A stretch of DNA of 64,000 nt from Aequorivita soesokkakensis (GCF_001641085.1 NZ_LXIE01000008.1:26400-90399), one strand, 5' to 3'. Shown: positions 24,261 through 33,303, counted from the first letter of the stretch. Translations and numbers: made by a program. Notes: generated from the letters alone by a model not told the origin.

Positions 24261-24785
24261 TTAAAAAAGCTCGCCCACTTCTTTTTTAACGTATGCCAAA
24301 GCCTTTTGTGAAGGAGAAACTTCTTCCATAAAATTCTGCAAAAGCCATTCCCTCATCTTGTCAACATTTCCATCTTTTTCGTGCATCGCCCCTTGCCGTA
24401 TAACGTGTATAGTAGCATTTTTCGCAGCGTTTACCAAATTCCAGCATTCTGGGGTAACATAGATCTGTTGCGTAAGGTTGTGTTCGTATTCCTGCTCAAT
24501 ATTTTTTATCAGTAAATTTTCATAATCGTCTTTTGAATCTGAAAACGGTTTTACTCGAATTAATAATTTGTTTGGATCAATCCGTTCCAAAAACAATGTT
24601 ATGCGTTCATAAGCCTGCAAACGAAGCGGTAATACCTGCTTTTGCGCTTCTTTTTGAATCAAATATCTGCGGCGGCCTTCTTCATTTGCGGTGTGCCCCT
24701 TAAAGAAAAAATAGGCAATTACGCCCACAACAATAGCGGGCAAAAGGTAGGCTAAATAACTAATAACTTGGGTTGCTTCTTCCAT
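24261..24785 (-). CDS. Conserved membrane-anchored protein of unknown function
   Basis: 174 residues: an N-terminal membrane helix (about 8-28, LAYLLPAIVVGVIAYFFF), then a soluble domain with RRRYLIQKEAQKQVLPLRLQ and AYERITLFLERIDPNKLLIR. The sequence seems familiar from other Flavobacteriia but I cannot name a characterised homologue. The helix orientation predicts a cytoplasmic domain. It ends 3 bp from the response regulator's stop on the opposite strand (convergent). A heptamer repeat array lies immediately upstream of its start. Confidence 0.65.
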   Translation of the reverse strand: MEEATQVISYLAYLLPAIVVGVIAYFFFKGHTANEEGRRRYLIQKEAQKQVLPLRLQAYERITLFLERIDPNKLLIRVKPFSDSKDDYENLLIKNIEQEYEHNLTQQIYVTPECWNLVNAAKNATIHVIRQGAMHEKDGNVDKMREWLLQNFMEEVSPSQKALAYVKKEVGELF

Positions 24786-24793
24786 TTTTTTTA

Positions 24794-24863
24794 AGTGTTC
24801 AGTGTTCAGTGTTGAGTAATAAATAAAAAGTAATCAGTAATCATTGTCATTAATCAGTATTCA
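24794..24863. repeat. Heptamer tandem repeats (AGTGTTC and AGTAATC units)
   Basis: AGTGTTC occurs at 24794-24800 and 24801-24807, with AGTGTTG at 24808-24814. After a short break AGTAATC occurs at 24829-24835 and 24836-24842, then degenerate heptads to about 24863. The whole array is intergenic, between two minus-strand genes. Confidence 0.8.
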
Positions 24864-24913
24864 ATTTGCTGTAATGCATCCCGCACTCAGCAACTGTCTT
24901 CCAGCCTTCAAAA

Positions 24914-26530
24914 TCAATATCGAACCTTGTTTTCTTTTTTCATTGCCTTTACTTCCTTTTTGGCTTCTTTTTCGTGATAATTTCCTCCAAGATGTGGGCA
25001 ATTGGAAAGTGCTTTCACACTTTTAAAAGGAACAGCACATTTGTGGTACATAAACGATTCTGCTAATGTTTTAATGAGGTTTTTATCACCAACGGTTAAA
25101 TCTACATCGTCCATCGTAAATTGGCAGGGATGTTCATAACCGCAGGCGTGGGTCATTTCCAAAAGTTCTTTTCTGAAATTTTTAAAGTAGAAATGGGCCC
25201 GCACGGATTTATCCTCAATATTTATTCCCCGTTGCAACCATTTATTCTGCGTTGCAACCCCGCTCGGGCATTTGTTTGTATGGCATTGTTGTGCTTGAAT
25301 ACAACCGATGCTCATCATTGCTTCACGAGCCACGTTAACCAAATCGGCACCCATGGAAAAAGCCATGGCCGCTCTTGCGGGAAAGCCTAATTTTCCACTG
25401 CCAATAAAAACTATTCTATCGCAGATATCGTGTTTTTTAAAGATTTTATACACTTCCGCAAAACCAAAAAGCCACGGCAATGAAACGTGATCGGCAAAAC
25501 TTGGTGGCGAGGCCCCAGTTCCGCCTTCACCTCCGTCAATCGTTATGAAATCGGGTCCCTTACCAGTTTCTTTCATAATTTTTGCAAGCTGCTCCCATTC
25601 GCCCAAACGGCCCACTGCAGATTTTATTCCCACGGGCAAACCTGTAGCTTCAGCAATACTTTCCACAAATTCAACCAAGCCTTTAACGCCTTCAAAAGCC
25701 GAATGGTTTGGTGGGGAAAGCACATCTTTCCCTAAAGGCACGTGCCGTATTTCAGCAATTTCTTCGGTTATTTTTGCTCCCGGCAAAACACCGCCTTTTC
25801 CAGGTTTTGCACCTTGGGAAAGTTTTACTTCAATGGCACGCACTTGCGGATTGTCATTCACAAGCTTTACAATTTTTTCCATCGAAAATTCACCGTTTTC
25901 ATCACGCACGCCAAAATAACCAGTCCCGAAATGAAAAACTACATCAGCACCTGTCTTGTGATAAGGCGAAAGTCCGCCTTCACCGGTATTGTGGTAACAA
26001 TACGCAAGGCCGCAACCTTTGTTTAAAGATTCCACCGCACGGGCAGATAATGATCCAAAACTCATTGCAGAAACGTTAATTACTGAAGTTGGCCTGTACG
26101 GTCTTCTTCTTTTGTGATATCCGCCCATCAATTTGGCACAAGGAACGAAATATGGGTTTTTATAGTTTGGATTGTCTTTTTCAACTTTATATGGAAGAAG
26201 TGAATTGTTTATGAAAATATAGTTTGGTTCATAAATGTCTCTGTCGGTTCCAAAACCTTCATAGTTGTTTTCGTTTTTCGCGGAAGCGTAAATCCAGCCG
26301 CGCTCAATTCTATTGAAAGGAAGTTCTTCGCGGTTGTTCGCCACAATATACTGCCGAAGCTCCGGCCCAATACTTTCCAGCATATACCGAATGTGCCCGA
26401 TAATGGGAAAGTTGTGGCTAACCGCATGGCGTTTGTTAAAAAATATGTCGCGAATGGCAACAATTAAAAGGAAAAAAAGAACCCAAGCCCACCAAGGAAC
26501 TTCTGATAGAAAATCAAGAATTGAATCCAT
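24914..26530 (-). CDS. Membrane-anchored FMN-binding glutamate synthase family protein
   Basis: 538 residues. An N-terminal membrane helix (about 10-27, PWWAWVLFFLLIVAI) precedes a GltB-type FMN/alpha-barrel domain at about 90-500. Visible are GGEGGTGASPPSFADHVSLP, GSGKLGFPARAAMAFSMGAD and the iron-sulfur cysteines in IGCIQAQQCHTNKCPSGVAT. The amidotransferase domain and GltD subunit of true glutamate synthase are absent here. It is an oxidoreductase of unknown substrate, held at the membrane. It is not in an operon with amino-acid genes. Confidence 0.88.
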   Translation of the reverse strand: MDSILDFLSEVPWWAWVLFFLLIVAIRDIFFNKRHAVSHNFPIIGHIRYMLESIGPELRQYIVANNREELPFNRIERGWIYASAKNENNYEGFGTDRDIYEPNYIFINNSLLPYKVEKDNPNYKNPYFVPCAKLMGGYHKRRRPYRPTSVINVSAMSFGSLSARAVESLNKGCGLAYCYHNTGEGGLSPYHKTGADVVFHFGTGYFGVRDENGEFSMEKIVKLVNDNPQVRAIEVKLSQGAKPGKGGVLPGAKITEEIAEIRHVPLGKDVLSPPNHSAFEGVKGLVEFVESIAEATGLPVGIKSAVGRLGEWEQLAKIMKETGKGPDFITIDGGEGGTGASPPSFADHVSLPWLFGFAEVYKIFKKHDICDRIVFIGSGKLGFPARAAMAFSMGADLVNVAREAMMSIGCIQAQQCHTNKCPSGVATQNKWLQRGINIEDKSVRAHFYFKNFRKELLEMTHACGYEHPCQFTMDDVDLTVGDKNLIKTLAESFMYHKCAVPFKSVKALSNCPHLGGNYHEKEAKKEVKAMKKENKVRY

Positions 26531-26671
26531 AGAATTTTTTTTATAAAGGTATTTAAAATTATATGGTTTTCGAAAATTGTTTAAAGAACCTTTGGAGAAC
26601 TTTGGTTTTTAAATACATAAAGAAAAAGCCATACTTTTTAAAAGCAAACAGGCTGAAGCTTATTGACAGTT

Positions 26672-27136
26672 CTATAATTTTTGATATCCCTTTCTCTTAA
26701 TAAAATTAAAAAACCTTTTGGGACTTATCCAAATGTTACGAAGACCCCCTAATTCTCCATTTGAGTAATAGTAGGTTATATTTCTATCTTTAATATCTAA
26801 AATTATGGTATCTCCTTTTTTCAAGCCACCGGGATGTTCATAAATCTCAGCTTTTCTATTTTTTATTAGACAATAATAGTTTGCTTGCTTATTTCGAGGA
26901 TCATAATCATCCATATTAGATTTGATAATGTTTACCCGAATAATACCTCTGGCGTGGTATCCTTCCATTTTATTCATAACCTGTTGAATTGAAATAACTG
27001 TTCCAACAAGATAAAGGTTTTCAATTCCCTGAAAATCATTAACATCAACAACATTTTGTCCGTCATCTTCAAAAAAATTACAGGAAAGTAGTATCAAAGA
27101 AAGAGAATATACAATTAAGATTATTTTATACTTCAT
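26672..27136 (-). CDS. Putative small lipoprotein
   Basis: 154 residues. Signal peptide with lipobox LILLSC (Cys19), followed by NFFEDDG, whose acidic patch resembles a surface-export signal of Flavobacterium lipoproteins (weak). The rest is a beta-rich domain (NLYLVGTVISIQQVMNKMEG, GDTIILDIKDRNITYYY). No family recognised. It is isolated, with about 140 bp downstream and 230 bp upstream of AT-rich non-coding sequence in which I see no RNA gene or clear promoter. Confidence 0.65.
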   Translation of the reverse strand: MKYKIILIVYSLSLILLSCNFFEDDGQNVVDVNDFQGIENLYLVGTVISIQQVMNKMEGYHARGIIRVNIIKSNMDDYDPRNKQANYYCLIKNRKAEIYEHPGGLKKGDTIILDIKDRNITYYYSNGELGGLRNIWISPKRFFNFIKRKGYQKL

Positions 27137-27370
27137 TTTGTTATGAATTGATAAAATATTTAGATAATCATAGTTATCCTTTGTTATTTCTTTTTAATGG
27201 TTTTATAAAGATATTTAAATTTTTCATGGTTGAAGATGTATGGTTAAAATTAAGGATTATTCTGAAAATTGATATATTACGGAAGAAATGCATTGTTTAT
27301 AATTTCCCATAAAACCTTTCCCATAAAAGTTTGATAATAGTTATTTTCACAGCTTGAAGAAAATGAAGTT

Positions 27371-29689
27371 TTGGAAAAATATTTAGAACAACTTAACGAT
27401 GCCCAGCGTGCGCCAGTGCTGCAAAAAGACGGTGCGATGATCGTTATTGCCGGCGCGGGTTCGGGCAAGACGCGTGTGCTTACTTTTCGTATTGCGTATT
27501 TGATGTCGCAGGGAGTTGACCCATTTAATATTTTGGCGCTCACGTTTACAAATAAAGCGGCGCGCGAAATGAAAAACCGTATCTCAAAAATCGTTGGCGC
27601 CAGCGAAGCCAAAAATCTTTGGATGGGAACTTTCCACAGTATTTTTGCGAAAATACTTCGCTTCGAAGCTGACAAACTTGGCTATCCTTCCAACTTCACA
27701 ATTTATGATACACAGGATTCGCAAAGTGTGATTCGCGCCGTGATTAAGGAAATGAATCTCGATAAAGATATTTATAAATACAAGCAGGTTTATTCGCGCA
27801 TTTCTTCCTATAAAAACAGCTTGATTACCGTAAAGGCGTATTTCAATAATCCAGAATTAATTGAGGCAGATTCAATGGCGAAAATGCCGCGTTTGGGCGA
27901 CATTTATAAATCGTATGTTGATAAGTGTTTCAAAGCCGGTGCAATGGATTTTGATGATCTTTTGCTGAAAACAAACGAATTGTTAACCCGTTTTCCAGAG
28001 GTTTTGGCGAAATACCAAAACCGTTTTCGCTACATTTTGGTGGACGAGTACCAAGATACAAACCACAGCCAATATTTGATTGTGCGTGCGCTTTCAGATA
28101 AATTTCAGAATATATGCGTTGTGGGCGATGATGCGCAAAGTATTTACGCTTTCCGCGGAGCGAACATCAACAATATTTTGAATTTTCAAAAGGATTACGA
28201 AGAAGTAAAAGTGTTCCGTTTGGAACAAAATTACCGTTCCACCAAAAACATCGTGAATGCCGCAAATAATATCATTGAAAAGAACAAAACCCGACTTGAA
28301 AAAGTAGTTTGGACAGCCAATGATGAAGGCGATAAAATCCTCGTAAACCGAACAATGACCGATGGTGACGAAGGGCGTTTTGTAGCGAGTTCCATTTTTG
28401 AGAACAAAATGAACCATCAACTTAAAGATGGCGATTTCGCAATTTTATACCGAACCAATGCGCAAAGTCGCGCCATGGAAGATGCGCTTCGGAAGAAAGA
28501 TATTCCGTATAGAATTTACGGCGGTCTCAGCTTTTATCAGCGAAAGGAAATAAAAGATGTGTTGGCGTATTTACGTTTGGTGTTGAACCCAAAAGACGAA
28601 GAAGCGCTGAAACGCGTCATTAATTACCCAGCACGGGGAATTGGCGAAACTACAATTGAACGCTTGATTGTTGCGGCAAATCATTACAATCGTTCAATTT
28701 TCGAAGTGATGAAAAACATCGAAAAAATTGATTTGAAAATAAATTCGGGAACCAAAAATAAGCTGCAGGATTTTGTGACGATGATAGAAAGTTTTCAGGT
28801 TTTGAATAACAATTACGATGCTTTCACTATAACAGAACACGTTTCAAAGAAAACGGGATTGCTTCAGGAATTAAAAAAAGACGGTACTCCGGAAGGAATT
28901 GCCCGAATCGAAAATATTGAGGAATTACTGAATGGGATGCGCGATTTTGTGGAAGAGCAAAAGGAAATTGCGGATGCAACCGGCTCGCTTGCTGAATTTA
29001 TGGAAGATGTGGCGCTCGCAACCGATTTGGACAACGACAAAGGCGATGATGACCGTGTTGCGCTAATGACCGTTCATTTGGCAAAAGGATTGGAATTTCC
29101 GTACGTGTATATTGTTGGGATGGAAGAAGACCTTTTTCCCAGTGGAATGAGTATGAATACCCGCAGCGAATTGGAAGAAGAAAGAAGGCTTTTTTACGTT
29201 GCTTTGACGCGTGCCGAAAAGCAGGCTTATTTAACTTACACACAATCGCGATACCGTTGGGGAAAATTGATTGATGCCGAACCAAGCCGTTTTATTGGGG
29301 AAATTGACGAAAGCTTTTTGGAGTATTTAACGCCGATTACTGAAAATCGGTATAAACCTTTGCTGGATGCAGATATTTTTGACGATGTAGACCATAGCAA
29401 ACTCCGTCTTAAAAAACCTGTTGCGGGCAAAGCACCAATGGGCCCAACAGAAGAACAACTGAGAAAATTGCGGAGATTGAAACCCGTAACCAGTGATTCT
29501 GATAAAAACTTCAATGCCAAAGATGCCAACTTAAATGTGGGAACAATGGTAGAGCACGTTCGATTTGGAAAGGGAAAAATTCTTAAAATTGAAGGTGTGG
29601 GCGCAGACACCAAAGCGGAAATAGATTTTGAAAATGGAGGTTTGAAAAAACTACTGCTCCGTTTTGCAAAACTGAAAGTTGTCAATTAG
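27371..29689 (+). CDS. UvrD/PcrA-type ATP-dependent DNA helicase
   Basis: 772 residues, superfamily 1A. Walker A GAGSGKTRVL near 29-38, motif Ia TFTNKAAREMKNR, motif II VDEYQDTN, motif III GDDAQSIYAFRGA, motif IV EQNYRST, motif V VALMTVHLAKGLEFPYVYI and motif VI RRLFYVALTRA are all intact. A tudor-like C-terminal domain ends the protein (VGTMVEHVRFGKGKILKIEG). It unwinds DNA in repair and clears RNA polymerase or RecA. The start is TTG at 27371: no ATG or GTG lies in frame downstream of the stop at 27338, and the residues match family N-termini (EKYLEQLNDAQRAPV). Confidence 0.95.
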   Translation: MEKYLEQLNDAQRAPVLQKDGAMIVIAGAGSGKTRVLTFRIAYLMSQGVDPFNILALTFTNKAAREMKNRISKIVGASEAKNLWMGTFHSIFAKILRFEADKLGYPSNFTIYDTQDSQSVIRAVIKEMNLDKDIYKYKQVYSRISSYKNSLITVKAYFNNPELIEADSMAKMPRLGDIYKSYVDKCFKAGAMDFDDLLLKTNELLTRFPEVLAKYQNRFRYILVDEYQDTNHSQYLIVRALSDKFQNICVVGDDAQSIYAFRGANINNILNFQKDYEEVKVFRLEQNYRSTKNIVNAANNIIEKNKTRLEKVVWTANDEGDKILVNRTMTDGDEGRFVASSIFENKMNHQLKDGDFAILYRTNAQSRAMEDALRKKDIPYRIYGGLSFYQRKEIKDVLAYLRLVLNPKDEEALKRVINYPARGIGETTIERLIVAANHYNRSIFEVMKNIEKIDLKINSGTKNKLQDFVTMIESFQVLNNNYDAFTITEHVSKKTGLLQELKKDGTPEGIARIENIEELLNGMRDFVEEQKEIADATGSLAEFMEDVALATDLDNDKGDDDRVALMTVHLAKGLEFPYVYIVGMEEDLFPSGMSMNTRSELEEERRLFYVALTRAEKQAYLTYTQSRYRWGKLIDAEPSRFIGEIDESFLEYLTPITENRYKPLLDADIFDDVDHSKLRLKKPVAGKAPMGPTEEQLRKLRRLKPVTSDSDKNFNAKDANLNVGTMVEHVRFGKGKILKIEGVGADTKAEIDFENGGLKKLLLRFAKLKVVN

Positions 29690-29764
29690 CGAATTTTTCA
29701 ATTAGCGGATTAGCTGATCAGTTGCAAATTGACAAATTAACTAATTCGCCAATCCGCTAATTGT
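29685..29764. repeat. Octamer-phased array forming an inverted repeat
   Basis: From 29685 the sequence can be cut in 8-bp steps: ATTAGCGA, ATTTTTCA, ATTAGCGG, ATTAGCTG, ATCAGTTG, then CAAATTGA, CAAATTAA, CTAATTCG, CCAATCCG, CTAATTGT. The first half and second half are inverted: CAATTAGCGGATT (29699-29711) and AATCCGCTAATTG (29751-29763) are exact complements. It spans the ends of two convergent genes and probably acts as a two-way transcription end. Confidence 0.75.
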
Positions 29765-30629
29765 CAACTTCCAAATAAGTATCTACATAAGCACTTATCT
29801 GTGCTTTCATATCTTCAATATCTACATTTGCCCAATCGCCGTGACCGCCTTCATAAATATTCAAAGTATGGTCTATTTGTGAATTGTCAAGAGCAGAATT
29901 TAATGTTGTTGCATTAGAAAGCGGCACCAATGGATCAGCATTTCCGTAGAAAAGTAGGGTAGGGCTACTATTGTTGGAAACACGAAGTGCTGGGCTCAAT
30001 ACTGCTGCATAATTTGTTCCGGGAGGATAGGCATTTTCATCGACCAATGCAGCTATTAAAAATGGAAAATCAGGGTTTTCACTGTAAAAGGGGTCCGTAA
30101 AATCTGACGGTCCCACAATGTCACCAACCAATTTTACTTGATCGTCTGTGTCATAAGCATAATCATACATCAAAGAAATATGTGCTCCCGCACTAGCACC
30201 AATTAGAGCAAACTCTGGTAAAATGTGCAATTCGTCTTTTTCTGAAGTCAGCTTGTTGATTACAGCGTCCAAATCTAAAAACTGGTTTGGAAATGCAGGC
30301 GTATTTATATCTGCGAGCACGTAGTTTATATTCACTATCGCGTGGTCCGGATGCCTAAGTTTGATGTATGGAATCAGAAAATCCATATCTGCTTTATCGC
30401 CACCGGTCCAACCTCCGCCGTGAACCAGCACGATTACTTTCGTTTTTTCTGTAGAGCGGTTTTCGGGTAAATAAAGATCATATTTTTCTTGGGCGTTATT
30501 TCCGTAGGAAACGTTTAAAAAAGTTTCGGCAGTTAATGGTTGTTCTGGGCTGCTGTCATTATCTTTTGAACAGGAAACGTAACCAAATTGAATTCCGAGG
30601 AATAGAATTATAACGAGGAGTTTTTTCAT
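29757..30629 (-). CDS. Alpha/beta hydrolase lipoprotein (esterase/BD-FAE-like)
   Basis: 290 residues. Signal peptide ending in a lipobox-like GYVSC (Cys20), followed by SKDND. That SKDND matches the C-x-K-(D/E) lipoprotein export signal described in flavobacteria, so surface exposure is plausible. Catalytic elements: oxyanion HGGGW near 90, nucleophile in GASAGAH, Asp in YGNADPLVPL, His in EGGHGDW. The family hydrolyses ester bonds of carbohydrates or small substrates. It is convergent with the helicase gene, overlapping the repeat array at its 3' end. Confidence 0.87.
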   Translation of the reverse strand: MKKLLVIILFLGIQFGYVSCSKDNDSSPEQPLTAETFLNVSYGNNAQEKYDLYLPENRSTEKTKVIVLVHGGGWTGGDKADMDFLIPYIKLRHPDHAIVNINYVLADINTPAFPNQFLDLDAVINKLTSEKDELHILPEFALIGASAGAHISLMYDYAYDTDDQVKLVGDIVGPSDFTDPFYSENPDFPFLIAALVDENAYPPGTNYAAVLSPALRVSNNSSPTLLFYGNADPLVPLSNATTLNSALDNSQIDHTLNIYEGGHGDWANVDIEDMKAQISAYVDTYLEVDN

Positions 30630-30741
30630 AGAAATTGTTTGTTAAAACTAATAACGGTAAAAAACGCTGTTTATGTTATGTAGTGCCAACGAAGTTGTTA
30701 ATTCTCTTAAAATGACATATATTTAAAATTAAAATACCGCT

Positions 30742-31359
30742 ATGGCTGAATTCATAAAGATTTACGAAGAAAACCCAAACCCAAAGGAAATTAAAAGGGT
30801 TGTGAAGATTCTTCGCGACGGTGGCGTCATTATTTATCCAAGCGATACGGTTTACGCTTTAGGTTGCGATATAAAAAACAATCGCGCAATGGAACGTGTA
30901 GCGCAGCTACGTGGCGTGAAACTTGAAAAGGCCAATTTTTCTTTTGTCTGTGAGGATTTAAGCAATCTCAGCGATTATGTGAAGCAAATTGACACACCAA
31001 CTTTTAAATTATTGAAAAGAAACCTGCCTGGCCCTTATACATTTATTCTTCCCGGGAATAACAACCTGCCCACTGTTTTCAAAAAGAAAAAGGAAGTGGG
31101 AATTCGTGTCCCAGACAATTCGATAACACGTGCTATTGTTCAGGAATTGGGAAATCCAATTATTTCAACTTCCATAAAAGATGAAGATGAGGTGATAGAA
31201 TATACCACAGATCCGGAGCTTATTTTGGAGAAATGGGACAGTTTGGTAGATCTTGTTATTGATGGCGGTTATGGCGGAAACATTCCTTCCACGGTAATTG
31301 ATTTGACGGGAGCGGAGCCAGTAGTGATTCGTGAAGGTAAGGGTAGCTTAGAGCTTTAG
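30742..31359 (+). CDS. Sua5/YciO/YrdC family protein
   Basis: 205 residues forming one YrdC-like domain. Visible: GGVIIYPSDTVYALGCDI, RGVKLEKANFSFVCEDLSNL, LLKRNLPGPYTFIL and TSIKDEDEV. The family binds threonine, bicarbonate and ATP to make threonylcarbamoyl-adenylate for tRNA t6A. This sequence is nearer the YciO branch (KLEKANFSFVC instead of the canonical KxR..S.x), whose reaction is less certain. It is cytoplasmic and has a monocistronic look: the upstream 110 bp are AT-rich and the next gene is convergent. Confidence 0.85.
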   Translation: MAEFIKIYEENPNPKEIKRVVKILRDGGVIIYPSDTVYALGCDIKNNRAMERVAQLRGVKLEKANFSFVCEDLSNLSDYVKQIDTPTFKLLKRNLPGPYTFILPGNNNLPTVFKKKKEVGIRVPDNSITRAIVQELGNPIISTSIKDEDEVIEYTTDPELILEKWDSLVDLVIDGGYGGNIPSTVIDLTGAEPVVIREGKGSLEL

Positions 31360-31371
31360 GGTTTATTTAGT

Positions 31372-31776
31372 TTACTTCTTTTGAAATTCTGAAAGTAGAA
31401 ATCGGGTTTGTTGGTTAAGTTTTTTCTTGAAAAACGCCGTCCATCCTACCAAAAAACCTTTAAATCCCATTGCTTGTTTAGACCATCGGTACAGGCTGAA
31501 TTTATCAACGTGGTTTATGATTTTGCCATCCTTGAATTTAAAAGTAGCATTTATTATATTATGGACTTTTCTGCCTGTTTTTGTGAAGGTGTAATAGGCT
31601 TCCCAACGCGCTTTTCCCGCTTCGGGCGTGTATTCAATATTTGAGGTTATAACTTTAAAATCTTTTCCTTTTTGTGAATGGCAAAGCATTCGCCACATAT
31701 TTTTGGCTTCTTCGCCGCGTAAAATTCCAAAAGCGGGATCTTCAAAAGTAATATCGTCATGGTACCATTCCACCAT
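31372..31776 (-). CDS. NTF2-like (SnoaL-type) family protein; N-terminus probably longer
   Basis: 134 residues from the first ATG (31776), with YHDDITFEDPAFGILRGEEA and MWRML typical of the small NTF2-like fold. However the open frame continues upstream in the same phase to 31869 and encodes ISKDELNIIEKFYDAFTHLD, the helix that normally starts this fold. No ATG, GTG or TTG lies in that stretch. ATT codons at 31845 or 31854 are the likeliest starts. The real protein is therefore probably about 157-160 residues. No active-site assignment is possible. Confidence 0.75.
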   Translation of the reverse strand: MVEWYHDDITFEDPAFGILRGEEAKNMWRMLCHSQKGKDFKVITSNIEYTPEAGKARWEAYYTFTKTGRKVHNIINATFKFKDGKIINHVDKFSLYRWSKQAMGFKGFLVGWTAFFKKKLNQQTRFLLSEFQKK

Positions 31777-31865
31777 CCGCTCAGCATCTAAATGTGTAAA
31801 TGCGTCGTAAAACTTTTCAATTATATTTAATTCGTCTTTGCTAATGATTTCAATATTTAAAAGAC

Positions 31866-32201
31866 TTATTTAAGCAAATGCTGAAGACCTCGATAAATGT
31901 TTTCTTCAAGAATATCTATTGAACCATCGGTGAGAAACATTTTTTTAATATTCATAAAAAGACGGTCTATTTCGTGCTTGGAATAATTGAAACGCTCTAC
32001 GGTAGATTGAATTTTTTGAATGCGTTGGTAATCGTTATCCTTATCAAATTCTTTGTGGACTTTTCGGTATTTTTCTTCGCCTACTTTAGATTTTATAAAT
32101 TCCTTTTCTTCTTTGGTTTCAATAAAATTGGCATTTGCGCAGTATAGTAAAATATATGCTTTCAGTTCTTCGCGGCTCCAATTGGTTTTGAATTCTTCCA
32201 T
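31866..32201 (-). CDS. Small helical protein, possibly TerB-like
   Basis: 111 residues, all-helical and charged, no signal peptide. ELKAYILLYCANANFIETKEEKEFI resembles the first helices of TerB-type domains (a stretch of aliphatic residues, then an acidic turn and E-E), but the similarity is weak and no metal ligands are certain. The C-terminus has ILEENIYRGLQHLL. It ends just before the NTF2-like gene on the same strand and is probably co-transcribed with it. Confidence 0.65.
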   Translation of the reverse strand: MEEFKTNWSREELKAYILLYCANANFIETKEEKEFIKSKVGEEKYRKVHKEFDKDNDYQRIQKIQSTVERFNYSKHEIDRLFMNIKKMFLTDGSIDILEENIYRGLQHLLK

Positions 32202-32282
32202 ATTTTTAAGGTATTATAGCTGGTTTTGTTTTCTAATCTAAGATACGAAAACCTATCCAAAGATTCTTTTGATACTGCCAAT

Positions 32283-32311
32283 AAAAAACCCGGCCTTTTT
32301 TGGACCGGGTT
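32283..32311 (-). terminator. Rho-independent terminator after the OmpA-family gene
   Basis: AACCCGG (32287-32293) and CCGGGTT (32305-32311) form the stem, with an A-tract at 32283-32288 giving the U-run on the minus strand. It lies about 26 bp after the OmpA gene's stop. A T-rich stretch on the other side could let it work both ways. Confidence 0.85.
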
Positions 32312-32336
32312 CTTTTTATTTTTAAAGCTTTAGAGA

Positions 32337-33197
32337 TTATTTTCCTCCAGCTTCAAGGTTTTTCATTTCCTTTTCAATCATATCATAAAACTGATCGATT
32401 TTTGGAAGTACCAATATACGTGTACGTCTGTTGGTAGCTCTGTTTTCAGCAGTAGTATTAGGCACCAACGGTACGTAATCTGCACGACCGGCAGCAACCA
32501 AACGCGATGGTGCTACACCAAGTTTTTGCAATTCACGCACAATAGCAGTGGCTCTTTTCACACTCAAATCCCAGTTGTCAAGCAACAAACCATTACTGTA
32601 AGGCACGTTATCTGTATGCCCTTCAACCATCGCTTCAAAATCAGGTTTTCCGTTGATTACTTTGGCAACTTTACCTAAAATTTCGCTAGCTCTGTTCGAA
32701 ATCTGGTAGCTACCGCTTTTGAAAATTACTTTATCAGAAAGTGAAATGTAAACTACTCCTTTTTCAACATTTACTTCAATGTCTGGATCATTTACACCAA
32801 CTTCTCTTTTAAGACTGGTAACAAGTGCAAGGGTAACACTGTCCTTTTTGTTAAGTGCATCCTGCAAACGAGTAATCTTAAGATCTTTTTCTTTTAAACT
32901 TTCCAAAGATTTTTCAAGGTTTGTAGCCCCTTTAGATGTCAACATTGTAAGTTCTTTTGAACTTTGAATAAGGTCTGCGTTTGTTTTTTTCATATCAGCC
33001 AAACGCTCTTCCAGTTCTTTAGCTCTTGCTGATGCAGCTGCTCTTTCTGCAAGACAGTCGTTAAGTTTAACGGTTGCTGTGTTCAATAAATCCTGTGTGT
33101 TTTTCTGTTTTGCTTCAAGTTCAGCATACTTCTTCTTCGAAACGCAAGAGGTAAATACCAAACCAGAACACATTGCTAGAATCAATAGTTTTTTCAT
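32337..33197 (-). CDS. OmpA-family outer-membrane lipoprotein
   Basis: 286 residues. Lipobox VFTSC (Cys18), then a coiled-coil of about 100 residues (SKKKYAELEAKQKNTQDLL, ARAKELEERLADMKKTNADL), then an OmpA C-terminal peptidoglycan-binding domain (about 155-280) with EGHTDNVPYSN, LSVKRATAIVREL and NRATNRRTRILVLP. The Asp and Arg residues that grip diaminopimelate are present. It links the outer membrane to the cell wall. It has its own promoter and terminator. Confidence 0.93.
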   Translation of the reverse strand: MKKLLILAMCSGLVFTSCVSKKKYAELEAKQKNTQDLLNTATVKLNDCLAERAAASARAKELEERLADMKKTNADLIQSSKELTMLTSKGATNLEKSLESLKEKDLKITRLQDALNKKDSVTLALVTSLKREVGVNDPDIEVNVEKGVVYISLSDKVIFKSGSYQISNRASEILGKVAKVINGKPDFEAMVEGHTDNVPYSNGLLLDNWDLSVKRATAIVRELQKLGVAPSRLVAAGRADYVPLVPNTTAENRATNRRTRILVLPKIDQFYDMIEKEMKNLEAGGK

Positions 33198-33243
33198 AAT
33201 TTGTAAGTGTTATATTAGATTGTCTGTTTCAATAATTCTGAAC

Positions 33244-33271
33244 CAAAATTATTAAAATACCATTCAGTCAA
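33244..33271 (-). promoter_or_regulatory. Predicted Bacteroidota-type promoter for the OmpA gene
   Basis: On the minus strand TTGAC (33267-33271) is separated by 17 bp (counted from TTG) from TAATTTTG (33244-33251), which fits the -7 consensus TAnnTTTG. It lies about 47 bp upstream of the start codon. Spacing is slightly shorter than the usual 19-21. Confidence 0.5.
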
Positions 33272-33303
33272 GAAACGATTAACAATACTTTAAGTAAATT
33301 AAA

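Noticed and set aside
29699..29763. Phage attachment site or integron-like site
   Set aside because: No integrase, tRNA fragment or cassette is near; its strict 8-bp phasing and convergent-gene position fit a repeat array or terminator better.
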